Assembly: GCF_003057615.1 (NCBI RefSeq)
Contig: NZ_QAFW01000024.1
Span: 1 to 33,428, forward strand
Length of the DNA: 33,428 nucleotides
Direction of reading: 5' to 3'
DNA from: Metalysinibacillus jejuensis
GTDB lineage: Bacteria; Bacillota; Bacilli; Bacillales_A; Planococcaceae
Every line of letters begins with the position of its first letter. Within the stretch, counting starts at the first letter, position 1. Positions 17,034 to 25,723 of this stretch are shown here, one piece after another. The notes beneath the pieces were generated by a model. That model did not search any database and was not told where the DNA came from. It saw nothing but the letters and a program-made list of their open reading frames with translations. Position numbers and translations under genes: made by a program.

Positions 17034-17735
17034 TTATGTGTGTAGTCCACATTCTGTTTTACCGCTACCTTGCCAACGCCCAGCGCGCAAGTCTTCTGCT
17101 GTGAAAGCGGGTTTAGTACAATGTGCACAACCGATACTCGGATAGCCTTGGTCATGCAAAACATTGTACGTAAGTTCGTGCTTTGTAACGTAGCGCCAAA
17201 TATCTTTCCACGTCCAGTGGATAAGAGGGCATATTTTAATCGCTTTAAAACGATGATCTTGATTAATAAAATTGGTGTTTTTACGCGTTTCAGATTGTTC
17301 ACGGCGCAAGCCAGAAAGCCAAGCGGTCGTATTGTTTAACTCTTGTTGAAGCGGCTCGATTTTACGTAAATTACAGCACGTATTTGGCTCACGTTCCCAA
17401 AGTTTATCACCGTATTTTTCGGCTTGCTGTGCTAATGTCAGTGCAGGTTGCTTACGTTCAATACGCAGTAGCGGATATTTTTTCTGTACGCGGTCAATCG
17501 TTTCATAAGTCTCTTTAAAATGTACATTCGTATCTAAAAAAATAATGCGAGCATTGGGCTGTACTTTAGCGATTAAATCAATAAGTACGATACCTTCAAT
17601 ACCGAAACTACAAGCATATACAAGGTCTTCTTTATACTGTTCATAACTCCATCGTAAAACAGCTAATGCACCTTTATCTTCGTTGTCTATAGCGAAATTA
17701 GGCTGTTGGCCTGGCCAAGTGTCATACGTTAACAT
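17034..17735 (-). CDS. cysH: APS/PAPS reductase with [4Fe-4S] cysteine motif
   Basis: Reduces activated sulfate to sulfite using thioredoxin. The 233 residues carry a PP-loop-like segment ([16 protein letters not shown], 40-55) and the catalytic C-terminal ECGLH with Cys229. The paired cysteines Cys120-Cys121 and Cys203-x2-Cys206 (CAHC) are the [4Fe-4S] ligands typical of APS-using reductases; PAPS-only enzymes lack them. B. subtilis CysH of this type accepts both APS and PAPS. The ATG at 17735 follows AAAGGAGG. The gene lies between the transporter ATPase cysA (12 bases) and cysD (13 bases). Confidence 0.93.
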   Translation of the reverse strand: MLTYDTWPGQQPNFAIDNEDKGALAVLRWSYEQYKEDLVYACSFGIEGIVLIDLIAKVQPNARIIFLDTNVHFKETYETIDRVQKKYPLLRIERKQPALTLAQQAEKYGDKLWEREPNTCCNLRKIEPLQQELNNTTAWLSGLRREQSETRKNTNFINQDHRFKAIKICPLIHWTWKDIWRYVTKHELTYNVLHDQGYPSIGCAHCTKPAFTAEDLRAGRWQGSGKTECGLHT

Positions 17736-17747
17736 ACAATTCCTCCT

Positions 17748-18794
17748 TTAAATGCTGAAGTCTTCTGGGATAAATACTTTCATTTCTTTAGGGCTCACAT
17801 ACACGTTTTCTCCTACTTGTAGATTGAGTAATAAAAACTCTTCTTTATTTAATTCAACTTCGATATACGTATCATCATCCCGCCGCATTTCGATATGCCA
17901 AATAGGGCCAATCGTATGAATAAACGTGATAGTAGCAGAAATGACCGCATCACTCGTTTTTTCACGTTCGATTTTTATGTGATGTGGCCGCACATAGCCA
18001 ACTGCTTCATTGGTCGTTTCGGCTTGGTTACTAAAGCTAAATTGCCCATCGATAACCCTACCTCTAAAAAGGTTAACATTGCCTAAAAAGTCATATACAA
18101 AAGGGCTGACAGGGGATTCATACACTTCAGCAGGTGCTCCCACTTGTTCAACTTTTCCTTTATTCATAATGACAATACGATCTGCTACATCTAGCGCTTC
18201 TTCTTGGTCATGTGTAACGAATAATGTCGTAACGTGAATGTCGTTATGTAATTTGCGTAGCCAGCGTCTCAATTCTTTGCGTACTTTAGCATCTAGCGCC
18301 CCAAAAGGTTCATCCAATAACAAAATTTTAGGTTCGACTGCTAAGGCGCGAGCCAGCGCGACACGTTGACGTTGGCCACCTGATAATTGAGCAGGATAGC
18401 GTTTAGCAAACCCTTCAAGTTTAACGAGCGCTAATAATTCATCAACTTTAGCAGCGATTGTTTGAGCTGAAGGCCGTTTATGTTTAGGACGTACTTGCAA
18501 ACCGAAAGCAATATTGTCAAAGACCGTTAAGTGTTTAAATAGTGCATAATGTTGAAAAACAAATCCGACGTCGCGCTGATTAATATGCAAGCTTGCTACA
18601 TTTTCGTTATCCACTAAAATGATGCCGTCTTCTACGCTTTCTAAGCCTGCTATCATGCGTAAAAGTGTTGTTTTACCAGAGCCAGAAGGACCTAGTAAGG
18701 CTACGAGTTCACCACTCGGTATGTGCAGGTTAATATCGTGAAGCGCTTGAAAATTACCATATTTTTTCGAAATATTCTGAATTTCTATCGTCAT
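17748..18794 (-). CDS. cysA: Sulfate ABC transporter ATP-binding protein
   Basis: The ATPase that powers the CysTW sulfate/thiosulfate importer. The 348 residues show Walker [10 protein letters not shown], the signature LSGGQRQR, Walker [13 protein letters not shown], the H-loop [13 protein letters not shown] and a C-terminal regulatory TOBE-like region from about 240. The wording [25 protein letters not shown] is typical of CysA. I choose the ATG at 18794 because GAGGTG lies eight bases before it. A GTG three codons upstream would overlap that site. Confidence 0.94.
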   Translation of the reverse strand: MTIEIQNISKKYGNFQALHDINLHIPSGELVALLGPSGSGKTTLLRMIAGLESVEDGIILVDNENVASLHINQRDVGFVFQHYALFKHLTVFDNIAFGLQVRPKHKRPSAQTIAAKVDELLALVKLEGFAKRYPAQLSGGQRQRVALARALAVEPKILLLDEPFGALDAKVRKELRRWLRKLHNDIHVTTLFVTHDQEEALDVADRIVIMNKGKVEQVGAPAEVYESPVSPFVYDFLGNVNLFRGRVIDGQFSFSNQAETTNEAVGYVRPHHIKIEREKTSDAVISATITFIHTIGPIWHIEMRRDDDTYIEVELNKEEFLLLNLQVGENVYVSPKEMKVFIPEDFSI

Positions 18795-18799
18795 ATTAA

Positions 18800-19612
18800 T
18801 CACCTCGTTGACGTATGGGTGCGATGTTCAATCCATACTTTTATGAATAATGTAATAACAGCAAGTAAAGACATTAAGGAAGCTACGGCAAAAGCGGCAG
18901 CAAACTGGTATTCATTGTATAAAATTTCGATATGCAGTGGCATCGTATTTGTCATGCCGCGAATGCGTCCAGAAACGATTGATACTGCACCAAACTCACC
19001 GACGGCACGTGCACTACATAAAATAACGCCGTATAATAATCCCCATTTAATAGCAGGTAGCGTTACTCTTTTAAACATTTGAAAGCCGTTAGCACCGAGT
19101 GAGATTGCTGCTTCTTCCTCAGCGCGCCCTTGGGCTTCCATTACTGGAATAAGCTCTCTTGCTACAAAAGGAAGCGTGACAAACATCGTTGCTAAAACAA
19201 TGCCAGGAACAGAAAAAATAATACGTAGACCGAAGTCAGTAATAACAGTACCCAATACACCGCTAGGGCTGAAAAATAAAATAAACATCAAGCCTGCAAT
19301 GACAGGAGATACAGCAAAAGGTAATTCAATGAGAGAGAGTAAAAGTTGCTTACCTTTAAAATCAAATTTCGTAATTGCCCACGCAGCTGATATACCAAAG
19401 AGTGTATTCAGCGGTACCGTAATAGCTGTGACGAGCAATGTTAGGCGAATGGCCGATCGTGCTTCCTCATCTAAAATTGCAGCAAGGTAAACGGCTACTC
19501 CTTGTTCGAGTGCTTTTGTGAAAATAAATAATAAAGGAACGAGCAAAAATAAGATGATATAGCCATACATAGTAAAAATGAGTGCTAATTTTATCCCTTT
19601 ATGTTCACGCAT
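18800..19612 (-). CDS. cysW: Sulfate ABC transporter permease CysW
   Basis: The second membrane subunit of the sulfate importer, 270 residues with about six transmembrane helices. The EAA cytoplasmic loop that docks on CysA reads [31 protein letters not shown], split around residues 165-195. The segment [16 protein letters not shown] is typical of CysW. The ATG at 19612 follows AAAAGGAGG. It lies 13 bases after cysT; its stop is five bases before the cysA start, so the ribosome binding site of cysA sits at its end. Confidence 0.93.
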   Translation of the reverse strand: MREHKGIKLALIFTMYGYIILFLLVPLLFIFTKALEQGVAVYLAAILDEEARSAIRLTLLVTAITVPLNTLFGISAAWAITKFDFKGKQLLLSLIELPFAVSPVIAGLMFILFFSPSGVLGTVITDFGLRIIFSVPGIVLATMFVTLPFVARELIPVMEAQGRAEEEAAISLGANGFQMFKRVTLPAIKWGLLYGVILCSARAVGEFGAVSIVSGRIRGMTNTMPLHIEILYNEYQFAAAFAVASLMSLLAVITLFIKVWIEHRTHTSTR

Positions 19613-19625
19613 AGTATGCCTCCTT

Positions 19626-20444
19626 TTAACGCAATTCGTGTTTACGATGCCATTTTTGTAAGATGTTAATAATGATTAAAAAAGTGAAGGATAGCAATAG
19701 CATTACAACGCCAATCGCTGTAGCACCGGCATAATCAAACTGTTCAAGTTTGGACATAATGAGCAGCGGTGCCACTTCCGTTTTCATAGGCATATTGCCA
19801 GCGATAAAAACGACAGAGCCGTATTCACCTAAGCCACGTGCTAAAGCGAGCGAAAATCCGGCAAGCAATGCAGGTACAATCTCAGGGAAAATGACTTTAT
19901 GAAAGGTTTGAAAGCGGCTGGCGCCCAAGCTAGTTGCCGCCTCTTCGGTTTCTTTTGGTAGATTCTCTAATACGGGTTGGACCATACGAACGACAAACGG
20001 TAGCCCGATAAACATAAGTGCGATAACAATACCGCTAGAAGTATAAGCGATAGGGATACCAAGCTTTTGGAAAAATTGTCCGAACCACCCTTCAGGGCCA
20101 TAGAGTGCAGCTAGTGTCATTCCTGCTACTGCTGTTGGGAGTGCGAAGGGTAAATCAATCAGTCCGTCAATAATACGCCTTCCCGGAAAGCGATAGCGTA
20201 CGAGTACCCAAGCGAGAAGTAACCCAAAAATGGCGTTAAGGAAAGCGGCAATAAAAGCGGTCGTTAGCGAAACTTTATACGCATGCATCACACGCTCATT
20301 TGTCACAATCGTAATAAATTCATCTAAGCTAAGAGAAGCTGTTTTAATGAGCAGTAACGAAATAGGCACGAGCACAAATAAACTTACATAAAGTGTTGTA
20401 ATGCCCATCGTTATACCGAATCCAGGAAGTATGTTTTTTTTCAT
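19626..20444 (-). CDS. cysT: Sulfate ABC transporter permease CysT
   Basis: The first membrane subunit of the sulfate importer (also called CysU), 272 residues, about six transmembrane helices. The EAA loop reads TEEAATSLGASRFQTFHKVIFPEIVPALLAG, and RGLGEYGSVVFIAGNMP and LIDLPFALPTAVAGMTL are family signatures. It starts at the ATG at 20444 with AGGAGG upstream and overlaps the end of sbp by four bases. Confidence 0.93.
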   Translation of the reverse strand: MKKNILPGFGITMGITTLYVSLFVLVPISLLLIKTASLSLDEFITIVTNERVMHAYKVSLTTAFIAAFLNAIFGLLLAWVLVRYRFPGRRIIDGLIDLPFALPTAVAGMTLAALYGPEGWFGQFFQKLGIPIAYTSSGIVIALMFIGLPFVVRMVQPVLENLPKETEEAATSLGASRFQTFHKVIFPEIVPALLAGFSLALARGLGEYGSVVFIAGNMPMKTEVAPLLIMSKLEQFDYAGATAIGVVMLLLSFTFLIIINILQKWHRKHELR

Positions 20445-21439
20445 TTTGTGCCTCCTGTATAAATTTGATCAAACTTTCCACCATCACTAAAGTGAATGCG
20501 CTGAAGACTTTGCCAGCCACCTAATTGTTCTACTGTAAATAATGTGAGCGGGGGGAATTGCTCACGGTAACGCTCAGCAATTTTTTCATCACGGGGGCGA
20601 TAAAAATGTTTAGCAGCTAAATCTTGCCCCACTTCGCTATACAAATAGCTAATATACGCTTCTGCTAGCTCGCGCGTGTCGTGTTCGTCTACAGTACGGT
20701 CCACTACAGCGACGGAAGGTTCGGCTAAAATACTTTGAGATGGTGTGACAAGTGTAAAATCATTAGCCTGTAATTGCTTAATAGCTAAAAGCGCTTCGTT
20801 TTCCCATGTGATTAGGACATCACCAATCCCTTTTTCGGCAAATGTTGTCGTTGAAGCACGTGCACCTGTATCAAGAACGGCGACATTGCGATACAGCTTA
20901 TGTACGAAGTCGGTAACTTGTTGTTCAGTAGCGTACGTATTTTGTGCGTAACCGAGCGCTGCTAAGTAGTTCCAACGAGCACCTCCTGAAGTTTTCGGGT
21001 TAGGTGTAATAACGCTCACATCCTCACGAATTAAATCATCCCAATCTGTAATCTGTTTAGGATTTCCCTTTCTCACCAGAAAAACAATAGTGGACGTATA
21101 AGGGGAGGAGTTATTTGGTCGTTGTGTTAACCAATCCGTTGCGATAATTTCTTTAGCTGCAATGGCATCGATATCATACGCTAAGGCCAGCGTTGCTACA
21201 TCAGCTGGTAAGCCGTCGATAATAGCCCTAGCTTGACTACCTGAACTTCCGTGAGATTGCCGGATGATAACTTCTTCATTATGGGTTTGTAGCCAGTGTT
21301 GCTGAAACGCTACATTAAATTCTTGATAGAGTTCCCTTGTCGGATCATAAGAAACATTTAATAGTTCTCTTGGTTTTGTACCGCAACTGGCGAGCACCAG
21401 TAGGCTTAAACTTAAAATAATGAATACTTGCCACCTCAT
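20441..21439 (-). CDS. sbp: Sulfate-binding lipoprotein
   Basis: The extracellular substrate-binding component of the sulfate importer, anchored as a lipoprotein. The N-terminus MRWQVFIILSLSLLVLASCG has a lipobox ending at Cys19. The mature protein follows the Sbp pattern: LNVSYDPTRELYQEFN, QSHGSSGSQARAIIDGLPADV and NPKTSGGARWNYLAALGY. I start at the ATG at 21439 (332 residues), with GGAGG eight bases upstream; a TTG at 21454 would place the site inside the coding region. First gene of the operon, preceded by an unusual leader with a terminator hairpin. Confidence 0.94.
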   Translation of the reverse strand: MRWQVFIILSLSLLVLASCGTKPRELLNVSYDPTRELYQEFNVAFQQHWLQTHNEEVIIRQSHGSSGSQARAIIDGLPADVATLALAYDIDAIAAKEIIATDWLTQRPNNSSPYTSTIVFLVRKGNPKQITDWDDLIREDVSVITPNPKTSGGARWNYLAALGYAQNTYATEQQVTDFVHKLYRNVAVLDTGARASTTTFAEKGIGDVLITWENEALLAIKQLQANDFTLVTPSQSILAEPSVAVVDRTVDEHDTRELAEAYISYLYSEVGQDLAAKHFYRPRDEKIAERYREQFPPLTLFTVEQLGGWQSLQRIHFSDGGKFDQIYTGGTK

Positions 21440-21486
21440 CCTTATTACCTCCAAATTCCTAGTTTTTAAGTATGGATTTAACTTAT

Positions 21487-21537
21487 AAAAAAAGACCGCT
21501 TAATTTACAGGAATGGAAACTCCTCTAAATTAAGCGG
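21487..21537 (-). terminator. Terminator hairpin in the sbp leader
   Basis: On the minus strand, CCGCTTAATTTA (from 21537) pairs perfectly with TAAATTAAGCGG (ending at 21496), a 12-bp stem. A smaller AGGA/TCCT hairpin sits inside the loop, and seven T follow immediately. It lies about 85 bases after the Sel1 gene stop and 48 bases before the sbp start. Because a good promoter lies upstream of it (21589-21617), it may be a regulated attenuator rather than only the Sel1 gene terminator. Confidence 0.85.
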
Positions 21538-21588
21538 CCTCTAGTTTTCTAGTGAGCTACTTTAAAACAAAGTATTTGTATACGGATT

Positions 21589-21617
21589 ATGATATTTCAT
21601 TTATAAAAGGTTGTCAA
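21589..21617 (-). promoter_or_regulatory. Sigma-A promoter ahead of the sulfate operon leader
   Basis: On the minus strand there is a perfect -35 TTGACA (21617-21612), a 17-bp spacer and a -10 TATCAT (21594-21589). It sits four bases beyond the Sel1 gene stop. Transcripts would start near 21582 and meet the terminator hairpin after about 45 nt, ending near 21487 as a 95-nt RNA unless they read through into sbp. Confidence 0.65.
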
Positions 21618-21620
21618 CCC

Positions 21621-23507
21621 CTAGTTCAATGATACTTTTAGCCAACGGGTTGCCTCGGTATAATCTTGCGCTACGCCAATACCTTTTTTGTACAGCATAC
21701 CGAGTTGGTATTGTGCTTTACTATGTCCATGGTTTGCAGCTAATCTATAATACTTAGCTGCTTGTTTGGCATCCTTCTTTACACCTTGCCCTAAATAATA
21801 CATTTGACCAAGTTGAAATTGAGCTTTAATATGACCAGCGTTCGCGGCTTGGCTAATCCACTTAGCTGCTTCTTCGTAGTTTTGGTCTACTCCAATACCT
21901 TTATCATAAAGGTTGCCAAGCTCATACTGGGCTTGTACTTGGTTTTGTTCAGCGCTTTTCGTGAAGAAGTAAAGTGCTTGTTGGTAATCGTGTAATTCCC
22001 GATATAAGTAAGCGAGTTCTAATGCTGCTTCTGGTTGTTGTTGTGCTGCCGCTTTTTCAAGCCACTGTTTGGCTGTCGCTTGGTCTTTTTCGACACCTTG
22101 TCCGTGCAAGTACATTTTAGCTAACGTTACTTGGGCATTTGCATTATTTTGAGAAGCTGCTGCTGTTAAATGCACTAGTGCTTTTTCGATATTAGGATCG
22201 TTGTACAAATAAAGTAGCCCGAGTTCATACATTGCAGGAAGATGCCCTTTTTCAGCTGCCCACGTTAACCACTGTGCAGCTTGAATATAGTCTCCTTGTT
22301 GGCGATAAAGCATGCCGAGCGTAAATTGTGCATTCATATGATCTTCCGTTGCTGCCAGTTTTAGCCACTTCATACACTCATCCATATCTTTCTCGACACC
22401 TTGTCCTAATTGATACAATAAAGCTAGCTGAAATTGAGCGTTTGCATGGTCTTGTAGTGCAGCTTTTGTAAACCAATGAGCTGCTTTACTATTGTTTTGA
22501 GCAATGGCTTGCCCTTTACGATATAAAAAGCCGAGATTGTACTGCGCACTAGCGTCTCCTGCTAGTGCAGCACGTTCAAACCATTGGATGGCCTTACTAT
22601 AGTCTTTTTCCACGCCATTACCATTGTAGTAAAGGAAACCTAAATTATTTTGTGCGCTCGTGTTGCCTCGCTCTGCCGCTTCTTTAAACCAATAGCGTGC
22701 TTCCGTAAAGTCGATATTACGGCCTAGACCTTGATTGTAAAGTACACCAATATGGTACATGGCGTCGCTATTACCCAGTGTAGCGGAATGTTCATAATAT
22801 TTCATAGCTTTTTCATAGTCTTGAGGGACAAATTTACCAACATGTGCTAATAGCCCCAAACTAAAAAGTGCATGAGCATTTTCTTGTTTAGCGGCTAATT
22901 GGTAATAGTGAATGGCCTTATTAATATCTTGTTTAACACCGACACCCGCTTCATAAAGCACGCCTAGATTGTATTGTGCGCTAGCATAGCCTTGATTGGC
23001 AGCACGTTCAAACCACTGTGCTGCAGCTTTATAGTCTTCAGCGGGAGATAAGTCGAAGGGGTTAAGTGGTGTAATAACTTCATCAGGTGGCGCTGTCGTT
23101 TGAGACTGGTAGTTAGCGTCAAAACGCTGAATGTACCACTCAATAATATCGGCTAAGTAGTCAATGACGATACGTGCGGACTTAGCAGTAACGATATCAT
23201 TAGCAGACTGATTCGTCATTTTCCAAACGAGATTCATTAATAGATGGATACGTCTCGGGTGGATTTTAGCAACAAAAGCTTTAGTCGTGAGTAGTACACG
23301 TGGTGATAAATGATGTGGTGAAGTTTGCATTTCTGCTTCATATACTTGACGTACGATTTCTTCTACAGCTAATAATGCATGTTGCAACGTTACTTTAGGC
23401 TTAGTGTTGGCATTTGTATAAGCTACTTCATAGTTATGCGCTAACGTATGGAATTGCAAAACATGAAGCTTATAGCATTGTTCTTTCATAATATGTGCAT
23501 GAATCAT
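21621..23507 (-). CDS. Large Sel1-repeat protein
   Basis: A 628-residue protein. From about residue 158 it consists of roughly 13 tandem Sel1-like repeats of 32-36 residues, with the pattern A..W...AA..G...AQ..LG.LY..G.GV..D. The last is half a repeat ending in TRWLKVSLN. Such helical solenoids are protein-protein scaffolds. Residues 1-155 form a separate, mostly helical domain I do not recognise. There is no signal peptide or membrane helix, so it should be cytosolic. The ATG at 23507 has AAAGGGGG about 11 bases upstream, rather far; an internal ATG at 23489 lacks any site. It stands alone between the sulfate operon and the divergent GntR gene. Confidence 0.85.
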   Translation of the reverse strand: MIHAHIMKEQCYKLHVLQFHTLAHNYEVAYTNANTKPKVTLQHALLAVEEIVRQVYEAEMQTSPHHLSPRVLLTTKAFVAKIHPRRIHLLMNLVWKMTNQSANDIVTAKSARIVIDYLADIIEWYIQRFDANYQSQTTAPPDEVITPLNPFDLSPAEDYKAAAQWFERAANQGYASAQYNLGVLYEAGVGVKQDINKAIHYYQLAAKQENAHALFSLGLLAHVGKFVPQDYEKAMKYYEHSATLGNSDAMYHIGVLYNQGLGRNIDFTEARYWFKEAAERGNTSAQNNLGFLYYNGNGVEKDYSKAIQWFERAALAGDASAQYNLGFLYRKGQAIAQNNSKAAHWFTKAALQDHANAQFQLALLYQLGQGVEKDMDECMKWLKLAATEDHMNAQFTLGMLYRQQGDYIQAAQWLTWAAEKGHLPAMYELGLLYLYNDPNIEKALVHLTAAASQNNANAQVTLAKMYLHGQGVEKDQATAKQWLEKAAAQQQPEAALELAYLYRELHDYQQALYFFTKSAEQNQVQAQYELGNLYDKGIGVDQNYEEAAKWISQAANAGHIKAQFQLGQMYYLGQGVKKDAKQAAKYYRLAANHGHSKAQYQLGMLYKKGIGVAQDYTEATRWLKVSLN

Positions 23508-23677
23508 AATGGAGGGAGCCCCCTTTCTCTATATGTATAAAAGTATTGTAAAAAAATGAAATACTTACACGTATTATCGTCAAAAAACGTCAACATTATA
23601 GGTTAATACAACTAAATATCGTATGATAGGTACGAATGAAAAAGCTTATTATAGGAAAATGAAAGAAGGGTAATCAG

Positions 23678-24316
23678 ATGGTAGTAGAAAAAAAGCGCAT
23701 GGCTGTTCGCCAACCTAAGTATCAGAAGATTGCGGCTGATATCGCCACAAAAATTGTGGAAGGACGTTACATTGTGGGCGAGAAAATTTACGCGCGTTCG
23801 TCATTAGCGAGTCAGTATGGTGTGTCTGCAGAAACCGCAAGAAGAGCAGTAGCTGTATTGCAGGATTTAGAAATTGTCCAAGCTACAAAAGGCAGTGGCG
23901 TTGTTATTACATCGACGGAAAAAGCTGCTGCTTTTATTCACCAATATAGCGACGTTCAATCCGTACAAGAATTGCAAAGTGATTTATTAGCAAGTGTAGT
24001 GCGTCAGCGTGAAGAATTGACTACCTTAGAAAATACACTAACACAACTCATTGAGCGGACGGATCGTTTTAAAGCAATTAATCCGTTCGTACCGTTTCAA
24101 ATCATTATTACAGAAGAAGCGGCCCACTGTGGCGAAAGTTTACAAACGTTAAACTTTTGGCATAATACATCCGCTACCATTGTAGGTATTAAAAGTGAGC
24201 AAGAACTCTTATTATCACCAGGGCCTTATGCCACATTTCATGCAGGTGATACGATATATTTTATTGGCAATGAATCCTGTTTTGAACGTGTTAAAAACTT
24301 TTTATATAAAAACTAA
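23678..24316 (+). CDS. busR: GntR/RCK_C regulator, BusR-like
   Basis: A 212-residue regulator of unusual architecture: a GntR-type winged helix (about 10-80, KYQKIAADIATKI, then SQYGVSAETARRAVAVL), a coiled coil (about 94-128, VQELQSDLLASVVRQREELTTL in part) and a C-terminal RCK_C/TrkA_C domain (about 135-212, ending GDTIYFIGNESCFERVKNFL). This is the layout of BusR, the c-di-AMP-responsive repressor of the BusA/OpuA betaine importer in lactococci and streptococci. An OpuA operon follows directly, which strongly supports the call. Whether it binds c-di-AMP here is inference. The start has AAGGG upstream and the gene has its own terminator. Confidence 0.8.
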   Translation: MVVEKKRMAVRQPKYQKIAADIATKIVEGRYIVGEKIYARSSLASQYGVSAETARRAVAVLQDLEIVQATKGSGVVITSTEKAAAFIHQYSDVQSVQELQSDLLASVVRQREELTTLENTLTQLIERTDRFKAINPFVPFQIIITEEAAHCGESLQTLNFWHNTSATIVGIKSEQELLLSPGPYATFHAGDTIYFIGNESCFERVKNFLYKN

Positions 24317-24330
24317 TGTAAACCCTTACG

Positions 24331-24360
24331 CCCTTATGCTGTCTAGCATGAGGGTTTTTT
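24331..24360 (+). terminator. Terminator of busR-like gene
   Basis: CCCTTATGCT (24331-24340) pairs with AGCATGAGGG (24345-24354) with one wobble, loop GTCT, then six T. It separates the regulator from the opuA operon, which therefore needs its own promoter. Confidence 0.88.
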
Positions 24361-24387
24361 ATTAGGTAAATAGAGGGAGTTTATAAA

Positions 24388-24430
24388 TTGACATAAGTAA
24401 CAACTCTTTGTTATTGTAAGGTTGTTACTT
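24388..24430 (+). promoter_or_regulatory. opuA promoter overlapped by a bipartite inverted repeat
   Basis: A perfect -35 TTGACA (24388-24393) with an 18-bp spacer to TATTGT (24412-24417). The arms AAGTAACAAC (24395-24404) and GTTGTTACTT (24421-24430) are a perfect 10-bp inverted repeat with a 16-bp gap; they flank the -10 and begin just after the -35. That placement suits a repressor, and the adjacent BusR-like protein is the obvious candidate. The leader to opuAA is about 110 nt, with a further copy resembling part of the repeat (GTAATAACAAA) at 24463-24473. Confidence 0.65.
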
Positions 24431-24532
24431 TGTGATTACCAAAACTTTGTTTGAATTTTGCTGTAATAACAAATAAATTGAATCGTTTAATGACTTATTT
24501 AATAAAAGTAGTAGTAGAGGGGAGTATCGTTT

Positions 24533-25723
24533 TTGGAGAAGATACGCGTAGAAAATGTTTCTAAAATCTTTGGCAAAAATGTAAAAGAAGCCTTAGCTTT
24601 AGTAAAACAAGAGAAAAGCAAAACAGAAATTTTAAAAGAAACCGGTGCAACTGTCGGTGTATATGATACAAGCTTCACAGTTAATGAAGGCGAAATTTTC
24701 GTCATTATGGGGCTATCAGGTAGTGGTAAGTCGACATTGGTGCGCTTATTAAACCGACTGATTGAACCGACGAGTGGCAATATATTTATCGATGGTGCTA
24801 ATATTTCCACGATGAATAAAGAAGCCTTGCAAAAAGTACGCCGTGAGCAAATGAGCATGGTGTTTCAAAACTTCGGGTTATTTCCTCAAAGAACCTTATT
24901 ACAAAATACAGAGTACGGCTTAGAAGTACGCGGCATGCCAAAAGCAGAACGTCGCGAAAAAGCTGAAAAGGCCTTAGAAAATGCCGGCTTACTCGCTTAT
25001 AAAGATCAATATCCTAATCAATTGTCAGGCGGTATGCAACAACGTGTAGGTTTAGCGCGTGCATTAGCGAATGACCCACAAATTTTATTAATGGATGAAG
25101 CCTTTTCGGCATTAGATCCACTTATTCGTAAAGAAATGCAAGATGAATTGTTAGAACTTCAAGATAATGTTCAAAAAACGATTATTTTTATTACCCATGA
25201 TTTAAATGAAGCGCTTCGTATTGGAGACCACATCGCCTTAATGAAAGATGGTCAAATCATTCAAATTGGTACAGGGGAAGATATTTTAACGAACCCAGCG
25301 AATGATTATGTGCGTAGCTTCGTAGAAGATGTTGACCGCTCACGCGTGTTAACAGCTGAAAATATTATGGTGCGCCCAATCTCTATTAATATTGAATTAG
25401 ACGGACCAAAAGTTGCTTTACAGCGCATGCGTGAAGAAGAGGTAAGTTTACTCATTGCGGTGGATCGTCACCGTAACTTACAAGGCTATATTACAGCAGA
25501 TGATGCGCGTGAAGCTGTGAAACAAGGACAAAAAGATTTGCGTACGTATTTGCATACCGATATTGAAACAGTTGCAAAAGATACGCTTATCCAAGACGTC
25601 TTTAATGTTATCTATGATGCCCGTACACCAGTTGCTGTAGTAGAAGGCAAGCGATTACTCGGTGTTATTATTCGCGGAGTAGTTATTGAAGCATTAGCTA
25701 AGACAGAGGAGGTGGAGTCATGA
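24533..25723 (+). CDS. opuAA: Glycine betaine ABC transporter ATP-binding protein
   Basis: The ATPase of an OpuA-type compatible-solute importer, 396 residues. Walker [10 protein letters not shown] (60-68), signature LSGGMQQR, Walker [14 protein letters not shown] and H-loop [12 protein letters not shown] are all present. Two CBS domains follow at about 275-392 ([15 protein letters not shown], then [20 protein letters not shown]); in OpuA these sense ionic strength or c-di-AMP. The N-terminal [16 protein letters not shown] block is typical of the family. The start is TTG at 24533 with GAGGGGAG upstream; no ATG is available nearby. The start codon of the permease gene overlaps its stop (ATGA). 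Confidence 0.95.
   Translation: MEKIRVENVSKIFGKNVKEALALVKQEKSKTEILKETGATVGVYDTSFTVNEGEIFVIMGLSGSGKSTLVRLLNRLIEPTSGNIFIDGANISTMNKEALQKVRREQMSMVFQNFGLFPQRTLLQNTEYGLEVRGMPKAERREKAEKALENAGLLAYKDQYPNQLSGGMQQRVGLARALANDPQILLMDEAFSALDPLIRKEMQDELLELQDNVQKTIIFITHDLNEALRIGDHIALMKDGQIIQIGTGEDILTNPANDYVRSFVEDVDRSRVLTAENIMVRPISINIELDGPKVALQRMREEEVSLLIAVDRHRNLQGYITADDAREAVKQGQKDLRTYLHTDIETVAKDTLIQDVFNVIYDARTPVAVVEGKRLLGVIIRGVVIEALAKTEEVES

Noticed and set aside
17021-17302. N-terminal extension of CysD by 94 residues
   Set aside because: It overlaps the well-supported cysH gene in another frame and has no resemblance to CysD; the ATG at 17020 has a strong ribosome binding site.
21449-21466. A CymR-like site (ACTAGGAATT on the minus strand) before sbp
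   Set aside because: Only one half of the recalled motif fits, and it overlaps the ribosome binding site far downstream of the best promoter; my memory of the consensus is not exact enough to claim it.
21440-21582. SAM-I (S-box) riboswitch or T-box in the sbp leader
   Set aside because: The conserved S-box core elements and the T-box sequence are not visible; the pre-terminator leader is only about 45 nt, too short for either.
23508-23677. Divergent promoters for the Sel1 and busR-like genes
   Set aside because: A TATGAT-like -10 precedes busR and TTGACG sequences occur on the minus strand, but no pair with acceptable spacing and hexamers could be supported.
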